From Tomocerus qinae (lineage: Eukaryota; Arthropoda; Collembola; Entomobryomorpha; Tomoceridae): a stretch of DNA of 64,000 nt. The DNA is taken from assembly GCA_020055645.1 (NCBI GenBank), contig CM034546.1, forward strand, positions 33,604,001-33,668,000, given 5' to 3'. Position 1 is the stretch's first letter. Every line of letters begins with the position of its first letter. A program made the position numbers and the translations under genes. The notes beneath the pieces were generated by a model. The model searched no databases. It was not told where the DNA came from and saw nothing but the letters and a program-made list of their open reading frames with translations. Below are positions 10,495 through 18,106 of the stretch, one piece after another.

Positions 10495-12477
10495 TTAGTT
10501 TTTACATTTCTCTGCATTAACCCAAAATGTATACAAAACATTCAGCTGATCTTTCGATAGATTTTTATATATATCATTAAAGCATAGTATATTACTAGTT
10601 ACTAGAGTTCCTCTTATATTATTATAGCATGGACATACAAACATAATATGTTCTATTGTTTCTTTTTCTTTAAGATCACAGAGTTCACATAGTTCATTTA
10701 TATCAGTGTTATAAAAATTTTTAAGAGAGTTTAGCTTTAAGGATTTATTATTTATTGTGATTTGATTGATGTTTGCTCTTAACTGAAAAAAGTGTCTTGC
10801 TAAATTCCAGGATTGGTTCCAATTAAGATATTCTTGGCTTAGAATGTGAGATTTATTGATTGAATAGTTTTTAAAAGTATTTGATAAGCGCATACATGAG
10901 ATATCTGAACTTTGAATATCACTATTAATATTGTAGAGTAACTTATTCACAGTAAAGTAGAAGTGCTTTCTTTCCCATATCTCTATATTAGTGTCTACAA
11001 AATTATAAATTTTATATTTATCGACAAGGTTTTTAAATTGAGTAAACCAATTATATTTTTCATTTTTCACAGAGGATTTTAATTTTAAAGTAATATAGCA
11101 TTGATATATCAAACTATCTTTAGACCGATTTACAATCTTTTGCCAAAAATTTAATACATTCTTTATCAAGAAGAGTTGGATAGGACGAACTAGAGTTTCT
11201 ATTCTTAGAAGCCATCTTGGTGTCCATGTGGGTACATTAAATAGTCTTCTAAGAAAGTTCATTTGGAATATCTCAAATTTTTCAAAGAATTTTAGACCCC
11301 AGATTGGTACACAGTATGTCATAACAGAGCGTATTAATGATTCAAATAATTTGTTATGACTTGAGAAAGTTGACGTTCTAGATCTGTAAAATAGTATAAA
11401 TAAAGCAGATAGTGCACTATTTGCTCTTTCTTTAAAGTATTCAAAAATCTTTTCCTGGTTATAGTGCCCATGGAAAGGAATTCCCAGGTATATATAAGAG
11501 TCTAGAACTTCAATTAACTCATTTTCCCAATACAGTTTTGGTACAGATTTAAGTGTTTTCTCTCTCCTATACACTACCATTTTTGTTTTACTGAGATTAA
11601 CCCTTAAACCATTGTCTTTTAGGTATTTAGCTAAGATATTAATTTTATCTTGCAAGTACACAGAATTTGTAGCTAGCAAGACAATATCGTCACTATATAA
11701 TAGGGCATGGATATTTAACTTTCCTAATTTAATTCCTGGAATACCAGAACTTTCAAGAGTTTCTATTAAGTCATTAATATATAGAGTAAATAATTTACTT
11801 GATAACGTTTCACATTGTAGAAGTCCTGTCCTTATTGGAAAGCAGCCACTTTCACCTTGATTAGTTCTAATCTTCGCTTTGGCATCAGAGTAGATGTTTT
11901 TGACAACTGAGATGAATTTGTCACTAATACCAATCACTTTTAACTTATTCCAGAGCTTTTTCCTTGACACTGTATCGAATGCAGAAGACAGGTCAACGTA
12001 GAGTGCAAATAACTTCCCTTTTTTTGCAGATATTGAATTCTGGATGATTGAGTTAAGGTTAAATATTTGAGTTTCACATCCAAGGCCAGGCCTATACGCA
12101 GCTTGATATTCGGTTATTTTTTTATTTCTTTCGCACCAGCCACTTAATCTATAGCTCATAATTGAAGTAAAGAGTTTTAAGATTGTATTGGCTAGGGATA
12201 TCGGACGATAGTTTTTTGGGTCGAGTTTGTCTGCTTTTTTGAATATTGGAGATATGACAATTTGTGACCAGGATGAAGGCGTCTTTTCTTGTCGCCAATA
12301 ATTATTGAAGCAGTCCAGTATGCATAGTCTAAGGTTGAGGGAGGAAATTTTCCAAATCTCATTAGGTAGTCCGTCTTCTCCAGGTGCTTTTCCGGTAGAC
12401 AGCCTCTTGACAGCATAGTTAAACTCAGTTAGATTTATTTCGTTATCTAATTCTTGAATACAAGTAGGATTGCTCAA
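10495..12477 (-). CDS. LINE B ORF2: reverse transcriptase and C-terminal region
   Basis: A 660-codon open frame. The RT fingers include KAPGEDGLPNEIW and FKKADKLDPKNYRPISL. Palm motif A is YVDLSSAFDTV, and motif C is LLYSDDIVLL (YSDD in place of the usual Y/FADD). The thumb and 'RSVMTYCVPIWGLKFF' block follow. A C-terminal CCHC-like finger, CELCDLKEKETIEHIMFVC, ends the protein near residue 625. Upstream the coding match continues in another frame to about 12620 (NCRKPAFWAALSHYRRK), so a frameshift near 12475 separates this ORF from the linker, and a TAA interrupts the linker near 12615. The first ATG in the frame is therefore not the native start. The endonuclease half lies at 17186-18094. 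Confidence 0.88.
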   Translation of the reverse strand: MSNPTCIQELDNEINLTEFNYAVKRLSTGKAPGEDGLPNEIWKISSLNLRLCILDCFNNYWRQEKTPSSWSQIVISPIFKKADKLDPKNYRPISLANTILKLFTSIMSYRLSGWCERNKKITEYQAAYRPGLGCETQIFNLNSIIQNSISAKKGKLFALYVDLSSAFDTVSRKKLWNKLKVIGISDKFISVVKNIYSDAKAKIRTNQGESGCFPIRTGLLQCETLSSKLFTLYINDLIETLESSGIPGIKLGKLNIHALLYSDDIVLLATNSVYLQDKINILAKYLKDNGLRVNLSKTKMVVYRREKTLKSVPKLYWENELIEVLDSYIYLGIPFHGHYNQEKIFEYFKERANSALSALFILFYRSRTSTFSSHNKLFESLIRSVMTYCVPIWGLKFFEKFEIFQMNFLRRLFNVPTWTPRWLLRIETLVRPIQLFLIKNVLNFWQKIVNRSKDSLIYQCYITLKLKSSVKNEKYNWFTQFKNLVDKYKIYNFVDTNIEIWERKHFYFTVNKLLYNINSDIQSSDISCMRLSNTFKNYSINKSHILSQEYLNWNQSWNLARHFFQLRANINQITINNKSLKLNSLKNFYNTDINELCELCDLKEKETIEHIMFVCPCYNNIRGTLVTSNILCFNDIYKNLSKDQLNVLYTFWVNAEKCKN

Positions 12478-12632
12478 AATGGGTTTTGAATGCAGATAAG
12501 GATGGTTGGGTTTTGTAATTGTAATTAGACTTCCTTCGATAATGTGACAGTGCAGCCCAGAATGCAGGTTTTCTACAGTTGGCTAGGTCATTAGTTAAAT
12601 TGTTGTAATATTCTTACAAAGCTATTTCCGCT

Positions 12633-12904
12633 TATAATTAAACCGCCGATTTCGCGCGCGCAGCGCGCCGGCCTACGGCCGGAAATGGCGTTATGAGTTC
12701 CGGTGCCCCGGGCGAAACCACTTCCTCCTCCTCCGGCTAAACGAATGAAAAGGGTTCTATTCTGCTTCGTAATTTTTTTTATTTTTTAAAACCGGTTTTT
12801 ATAACCAGTTCCGCGGTTCCGCAGTTCCGCATCTGTTCTTTCATGATCTTTGTATGCCGGAGGAGGAACTCAACTACAGTCTTAATAATACCGGAGGAAA
12901 GAAC
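12633..12904. repeat. Left viral terminus: ITR plus terminal hairpin
   Basis: 12721-12904 is the long ITR. Outside it, about 12646-12690 can fold as a cross-shaped parvoviral telomere: stem gccgatttc/gaaatggc, arm one GCGCGC-GCA-GCGCGC, arm two CGGCC-TAC-GGCCG. The GC content is far above that of the flanks. The hairpin is retained only at this end. Confidence 0.85.
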
Positions 12905-12920
12905 AGAAGTCAGTTAGTAT
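12797..12920 (+). promoter_or_regulatory. Candidate NS promoter inside the left ITR
   Basis: TATAAC at about 12800-12805 precedes the ATG at 12941, and tcagttag near 12911 resembles a CAGT initiator. As the ITR is symmetrical, the same TATA lies 140-150 bases before the capsid ATG on the other strand (about 17085-17090). A separate TATTAAAAG on the minus strand at 16972-16980 could also serve the capsid gene. Inference from position only. Confidence 0.4.
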
Positions 12921-12940
12921 CCAGCTATTGAACAGTCAAC

Positions 12941-14555
12941 ATGGAACGATTCTTTAGGCAAACTCATACCGGAGCAAGTTTCCATTCCCCGGCACCAAAT
13001 ATGGCGGGAGGTTGGTATCACCTTATAATACGCGCCACAACAGAACATGGTCCCATTGTTAATTACCGTTTCGAAGAGTTAACACATCACTTACAATTAG
13101 TTGTTGAACAATTGCAAAATCGACAAAATTATTTTTTGTTAGTAAAACACGTGTACACTCCGATTACTGATAACGTCAATCATTTCCATATTTTATATAA
13201 ACATGTGTTGTGCTGCAACTGACCACTTTTAACGCTTTATCACAAACAATGGCTTATCTGCAGTCTGGACAATCGTGGAATTCCCCGGCGGGTTGCGAAA
13301 GTATCTTCTTCAGGGAAACGGCAGAGAAGTATTATCGGAAACAATGTCCAGTAACCGATTACCACAACTCGAAGGAAACATTCCAGCTGAAACACTTTGG
13401 AAATGGGCAAATATGGACTGCAATGAATATTTCCATGGAGTCCCTTCCACCCACTCTATTGGAGAAGATTCGGGAGGTTCTTCAACTAGTGGACCAACTG
13501 CCGAAATATCGAGACCTAAGTTGGGAGGTCAAAAACCTTGCAGCATCTCCACCCATCTTTTTGGACTCATTAAGAAGTATCGAGTAACTGATTACAATCA
13601 ATTATCAAATCAAGTACATAAATGGGGAGATACTGATGAAGCGCAATGGTTACGTGAAGCTAGATTTGGTGTACAGAAATTTGAACAATTGTTTAATGCT
13701 GCTGCATTAGAAGTGCAATTAGAAAACAAAAGATTAACCTTTATGGAACAATTACAACTATTACCAGATAATAAAAAACACTTTCAAGAAAAAACAATGT
13801 CTATTAGCAAGTCTCATTATTGGATTAATGAAATATGTAAACAAAACACTATAAGTCTAAAAGCATTAGTAGAAGCAGTGTGGAATGTGGCTGATAAACG
13901 CATTCCAAAAAAAAACACATTATACTTTGAAGGGCCAACGACAACTGGCAAAACCTTTTTAGCTAAAAGCATTGTTAATGCAATAGGCTTTCCATTTTCT
14001 ACATCTACATTCAATAAGCAAACAAGTGAATTTTGTTGGCAAAACGGAATAAACGCTGGATGTATTGATTTAAACGAACCTTTATTCACAAGTGATAAAG
14101 CTGAGCAAATAAAAATAGTTATGGAAGGGGGACCATTACAAGTACCTGTGAAATTCAAATATGATGAAGAACTTCCCCGTACTCCAGTCATCATTCAATC
14201 TAATCGTCCGATATGGGAGTACTCACCCCACAATCGAGAAGCATTTAAAGAGAGGCTTTTTCAATTTAATATCACAGTTAAACTTCCAACAGCAAGTGAG
14301 ATTCATTCCTCCGAAAGTTATAGAAAAGTACCCAGTGGTCAAATTCATCCTAAAGTGTGGTTAACATTAGGAGAGAAATTCAGATTATTACCAAATGCCC
14401 AAGATGAATCAACATCCACATCAAGTACAAGCTGCAGCAATTTTAGTGGGAATGAGGAATTCTCATTGGCTGAGCCAAGATCACAAGGACAACAACGATG
14501 TGTTTCGCCACTTATTATTAATGGTAAAATTTATAACGTTTGTTTGTTATATTAA
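12941..14555 (+). pseudogene. NS1: Densovirus-like NS1 (HUH nuclease/SF3 helicase), frameshifted
   Basis: NS1 is the replication initiator, a rolling-hairpin nickase joined to a helicase. The N-terminal segment (frame from the ATG at 12941 to a stop at 13222) ends with NHFHILYKHVLCC, a histidine pair like the HUH metal site. Similarity continues in a second frame (about 13210-13290) and then in a third, 13275-14555, which stays open to the end. The helicase is complete by motif: Walker A GPTTTGKT (about codons 219-226 of the third-frame ORF), Walker B region GCIDLNEPL, motif C IIQSNRP, and an arginine-finger region NREAFKERLF. Two frameshifts therefore disable the nuclease part, while the helicase frame is intact. 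Consensus error is an alternative cause. Confidence 0.85.
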
Positions 14556-14574
14556 ACAGATATATAACATTATA

Positions 14575-15132
14575 ATGTATGATTTAGGCCTTAAAAGATT
14601 GCGGAACTCTACGATGGACGAGGAGAGTTCTGATGATGATGGAGCTTCTTTTGTCAACTACACCATCAATGGGGGAGAAAAAAGCGTTACGAAATCTAAA
14701 GGACAAAAGAGACTTAAGATGGCTGAACGTCATTTCGCACGCCAATTTGGAAGAACATCCGATAAATTGGAATGCAGCTCAATTAGAATCCCGAAAACAA
14801 AACCAACTGGAAAAGATCTTGGAATGCTCAAACTTATACTTGAGCAACAAAGAGAATGTTCAAGCGATAGACTTAGCGACGCCAGCCAACAATCATCCGA
14901 TCCCAATCATAATCAGCCAAGATGTAGTGAGACAACCGTTGACATCAATAATGAATTCCCCGACATTAACGAGATTGCAAGAAGCGAACCAAAATTACCA
15001 CATGATGATGGATCTGGAAGCAATACTTTAAATGATATTTCGGCAAATGACATGATTTATGATATGACTAATAATGTTGATATGCCATTGGATACTTTTA
15101 TTAATGATTTTTGTACTCAAATGTTTGAATAA
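14575..15132 (+). CDS. Viral accessory ORF after NS1 (unknown function)
   Basis: 185 codons from the ATG at 14575, 20 bases after the NS1 stop, ending just before the poly(A) signal. It has a basic middle (KSKGQKRLKMAERHFARQFG), an acidic start (MDEESSDDDG) and an acidic, Asn/Asp-rich C-terminus. No enzyme motif is seen. An overlapping plus-strand ORF of 132 codons (14633-15031) is also open; I cannot tell which is expressed. The position corresponds to extra NS proteins of densoviruses, but homology is not recognised. Confidence 0.5.
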   Translation: MYDLGLKRLRNSTMDEESSDDDGASFVNYTINGGEKSVTKSKGQKRLKMAERHFARQFGRTSDKLECSSIRIPKTKPTGKDLGMLKLILEQQRECSSDRLSDASQQSSDPNHNQPRCSETTVDINNEFPDINEIARSEPKLPHDDGSGSNTLNDISANDMIYDMTNNVDMPLDTFINDFCTQMFE

Positions 15133-15193
15133 TAAATAAAACAAAACATTGGGATTAGAATTCAAACAATTATAATTTTATTTATTTAACATA
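15133..15193. terminator. Convergent poly(A) region between NS and capsid genes
   Basis: AATAATAAATAAAAC just after 15132 serves plus-strand transcripts. TTTTATTTATTT just before 15194 is AAATAAATAAAA on the minus strand. Two opposed signals within about 60 bases are typical of ambisense densoviruses. Confidence 0.7.
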
Positions 15194-16936
15194 TTACATC
15201 ATTTCTGTATCAGTCGATGTTTCAGTATCAACATGATGTGTTATTTTAGCTACATCATGCACATGTTTATCTGGCATAGGTTTACCATGTTCGTCTTTAG
15301 CAGGTTTAGTTTCCAATATAATGTCAACGGTTTTATTTCCGCTTTGATCACGTACAGGCATTATTTCAACATTGACGTCATGATAATGAGGTTCAACGTC
15401 ACCATGAGCTATTCCAGTTTGAAGAACTCGTTTTGCTTCATCAGATACTTGATTTTTAGGTCGTAAAGTATAGCTTGCATCACCAACTAAATTATCTTCA
15501 TCAGTATAACCAAATTTAACGGCTGATTGCGGCAAATGTGCAATTTTTGTTAGTCCCCAGTGATGTCTATGCCAAGGAACAGTTGGAGTAGCCCCACCCT
15601 TTGGATAACCTGTTTCCACATCTACATTTGCATAGTATGTTTTCGGTTTGTGAATAACTGGTTTATCTGGTTTATCGTATAAATATAAGTCTTTAGCTGG
15701 CGTAGATGCATTGTAACTTTTTGTCAAGTATGGAGATATTGATTTTGTAAATCCATGTCCATGTGATTCTATGAGAGGGACACTTCTTGATGTTGCTGGT
15801 CGAAAGCCATCATACGAACATTCAACTTCTAAATGAGTTTCGATGGTTAATTCAATAACTATTTCTTGAAGACCACCATCCTTAGCTTTAATATTTTGAC
15901 ATCGTATCCAAAAAGGACAATTATGTTCCCGTTTCTGTTCAGAAGCGCCTGTATATAGGCCAACTAATGGATCCGTTAAACCATGAGGAGAATGAACATT
16001 CGGTCCTAAAGGATATTTATCAATTTCATCAGGAACTTTGTTTACGTTATGTATTGTTCCATAAGGTGTTATTTCAATGTCAGGTTTAGATGTAGTTAAT
16101 GAATCGTCGTATAAAGAAATCCAACGATTCCAACAAGCAATATTCCGTTTATATCCAACCAAAGAGTCTTTGGTATAAGTATCCATTTTATCAAACGGCC
16201 AAACAAATTCAGCATCCTTTTGACATTTTGTTCCGTCAGTTATAAATTCTCCAGTAAACATTTCTTGTGTACAAAAATTTGAAGAACGACATATTGTTAT
16301 AGCTTCATCATCTGTGACAGCTGTACTTTGATCAGCTTTAAGATATTGCCATTGTGGAAAGACGTAATGTGGATTTGATTGAATGTATATTTTTGGATTT
16401 ATACTTGTATAATTAGTATATTTAGTTGCACCATCTTCCAAACGTTGAGGATAAATTTCAACCGCCATGCATTCCCAACTTGCAGACTTAATATTCATCT
16501 GGGGAAATTTTTTCAAAAGATCAGCTTCGTACCCTGTTGTGTAGAACGATAAAAACCGGTCTGGGAAACCAAAAAATGCGGTTTTAATTGAAGATTGGTT
16601 AGTTCCAGCAGTCCATTTGCCATTATTCAAATTGTAAAACTTCCAAGTATTAATATGTGGAATAGAAAAATGTACTGTCGATGGACGTAAACTTTTTAGA
16701 ATTGGCATACGAAATGCCGCTTGAGCACCACCCATAGCTGAACCACCACTTGCTTTACTAACACTTGAAGATTGTTGCTCTAAAAAATCAGCGGCCTCGG
16801 CCATTTCTTGATCAGAATCAGGTTTATCCATTTTACTTTTTTTCTGTTGTCTAAAATGACTTATAATGCTACCACGCCTTTTTTGTTCTTCAGGTGATAA
16901 CTTTCGTTTAGAAGGTCCTGGTTGTTGATCAGACAT
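15194..16936 (-). CDS. VP: Densovirus-like capsid protein VP, 580 aa, intact
   Basis: Structural protein of the viral element. The start chosen is the ATG at 16936 (MSDQQPGPSKRKLS); the open frame extends further to 17047, but into the ITR. The N-terminus is basic (SKRKLSPEEQKRR, QQKKSK), a likely nuclear localisation signal, followed by an acidic Gln/Ser stretch and a glycine/alanine-rich segment (GGSAMGGAQAAF). The remaining 450 or so residues look like a jelly-roll capsid domain, with many short beta-like stretches (STVHFSIPHINTWKFYNL). I see no phospholipase A2 motif (no HDxxY with a calcium loop), unlike many densovirus VP1s. The C-terminus is hydrophilic and Asp/His/Lys-rich. There are no stops in 580 codons, in contrast to the damaged NS1. 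Confidence 0.85.
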   Translation of the reverse strand: MSDQQPGPSKRKLSPEEQKRRGSIISHFRQQKKSKMDKPDSDQEMAEAADFLEQQSSSVSKASGGSAMGGAQAAFRMPILKSLRPSTVHFSIPHINTWKFYNLNNGKWTAGTNQSSIKTAFFGFPDRFLSFYTTGYEADLLKKFPQMNIKSASWECMAVEIYPQRLEDGATKYTNYTSINPKIYIQSNPHYVFPQWQYLKADQSTAVTDDEAITICRSSNFCTQEMFTGEFITDGTKCQKDAEFVWPFDKMDTYTKDSLVGYKRNIACWNRWISLYDDSLTTSKPDIEITPYGTIHNVNKVPDEIDKYPLGPNVHSPHGLTDPLVGLYTGASEQKREHNCPFWIRCQNIKAKDGGLQEIVIELTIETHLEVECSYDGFRPATSRSVPLIESHGHGFTKSISPYLTKSYNASTPAKDLYLYDKPDKPVIHKPKTYYANVDVETGYPKGGATPTVPWHRHHWGLTKIAHLPQSAVKFGYTDEDNLVGDASYTLRPKNQVSDEAKRVLQTGIAHGDVEPHYHDVNVEIMPVRDQSGNKTVDIILETKPAKDEHGKPMPDKHVHDVAKITHHVDTETSTDTEMM

Positions 16937-16985
16937 TACGTAAATGATGAAAATGTAAACTTTGCTTAAACCTTTTAATACCCGA

Positions 16986-17185
16986 GTTCTTTCCTCCGGT
17001 ATTATTAAGACTGTAGTTGAGTTCCTCCTCCGGCATACAAAGATCATGAAAGAACAGATGCGGAACTGCGGAACCGCGGAACTGGTTATAAAAACCGGTT
17101 TTAAAAAATAAAAAAAATTACGAAGCAGAATAGAACCCTTTTCATTCGTTTAGCCGGAGGAGGAAGGCTTTGCGGTTTAATTATA
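16986..17185. repeat. Right viral terminus: ITR with hairpin lost
   Basis: 16986-17166 is the inverted copy of 12721-12904; I found no mismatch over the inner 165-170 bases, only one GGA-unit length difference. Outside it, a bare gcttt joins the ITR to the final 14-mer GCGGTTTAATTATA. The roughly 70-base hairpin seen on the left is deleted here. Confidence 0.85.
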
Positions 17186-18094
17186 GAACAATTTGCTGAG
17201 AAAAAACACAATAAAGGAAGAGCTTCTGGAGGTCTGCTAATTGGAGTCAAAAAACAATTACAACCTTTTGTAATCTCAGTTGATAAAGATGCGTACTATA
17301 TCATGATTAAACTTCGAATTGGATATGAAAATATAAAATTGCTGTTCATGTATATACCACCAGGAGCAGAATACGATTTTTCAGAAAATCTACCACTAAG
17401 CAAAACTACTGACGAAAACTTTATGCTGATTAATGACCTTAACTCTCGAATTGGAATTCAAAATTTGAAAAACAATAAAGACAGATTATCCATAGACTTA
17501 ATTGTTAATACCCGAGGAAAGGAATTAATAAAATATGCAAATCAAAACAATCTTAAAATATTTAATGGCGACGCACCAAGTGATAAAAATGGAGATTTTA
17601 CATTTATTAATATGAATGGCCAGAGTGTCGTCGAACCATCCATAACCACCAACGAAATCGCAGACTTAATACAAGATTTTATGGTACTACCAATAGCAGA
17701 ATACTCAACACATCTACCAATATGGATAACCTTGAACAAGCCTGAAATAAACTACACGCCTGATAAGATATGTCTCAGGACGATTAAGATTGAAGTTGAT
17801 AAAGCACAAAAGCTGCAGGATACAATCATAACTAAACTACAGACATCTCCCAACTCTAATGATTTTGAACATATTGAAAAATACATAAATGATGCTGCTT
17901 TAGAGTGCGGTTTAGTGAAAAAAAGAATACTCCCGTCAAAGCCCATTCTATACCCTAAATATTTTAATACTTTATGCCTTGCTAAGAAAAGAGAAGCAAG
18001 AAAATCTTATCAAAGATATGCCAGGGAGGGTTGTGAGACATCAAAAAGCTTGTACATATCGACTAAAAGAGACTATCAAGCATACAAGAACAAA
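17186..18094 (+). pseudogene. LINE B endonuclease half, inverted
   Basis: The frame is open from about 17189 to 18094 and carries the middle and end of an apurinic-endonuclease domain: KGRASGGLLIGVKK, then MLINDLNSRIG (the GDxN block, degenerate), then GDFTFINMNGQSVV. The terminal SDH motif is degenerate (YSTHLPIWI). A basic coiled linker follows (RKSYQRYAREG). It stops at the LINE B target duplication. The matching next segment of the protein begins on the minus strand at about 12630. The first third of the endonuclease is missing. Confidence 0.8.
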
Positions 18095-18106
18095 AGAGCC
18101 CTAGTA

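Larger units (their letters stand above)
12633..17185. other. Endogenous densovirus-like (ambisense parvovirus) element
   Basis: A 4553-bp unit bounded by the inverted 14-mer TATAATTAAACCGC / GCGGTTTAATTATA. Long inverted terminal repeats (12721-12904 against 16986-17166) frame a plus-strand NS region and a minus-strand capsid gene whose transcripts converge at 15133-15193. That ambisense layout, the SF3 helicase, the ITRs with GC-rich hairpin arms and the size match insect densoviruses (Parvoviridae, Densovirinae). The capsid ORF is intact; the NS1 N-terminus is frameshifted. It lies at the inversion junction of LINE B. Confidence 0.88.
10343..18094. mobile_element. LINE B with twin-priming inversion, inserted in LINE A
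   Basis: Both sides carry AGAGCCCTAGTA (10331-10342 and 18095-18106). Joining across one copy restores the LINE A ORF2 end, so this is a target duplication. The 3' part (RT and C-terminus) is on the minus strand at 10343-12632 and ends in AATAAA with a (CTA)n tail of about nine units. The 5' part (endonuclease and linker) is on the plus strand at 17186-18094, so the element is inverted internally as expected from twin priming. The virus-like element 12633-17185 occupies the exact junction. It is 5'-truncated: the N-terminal part of the endonuclease is missing. Confidence 0.85.

Noticed and set aside
13817..14194. Minus-strand 125-codon ORF
   Set aside because: Antisense of the NS1 helicase domain.
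12633..17185. Viral segment as a free virus contaminant joined by assembly
   Set aside because: Both sides continue directly into the two halves of one LINE, and the right telomere is degraded, which fits integration. Long reads would still settle it.
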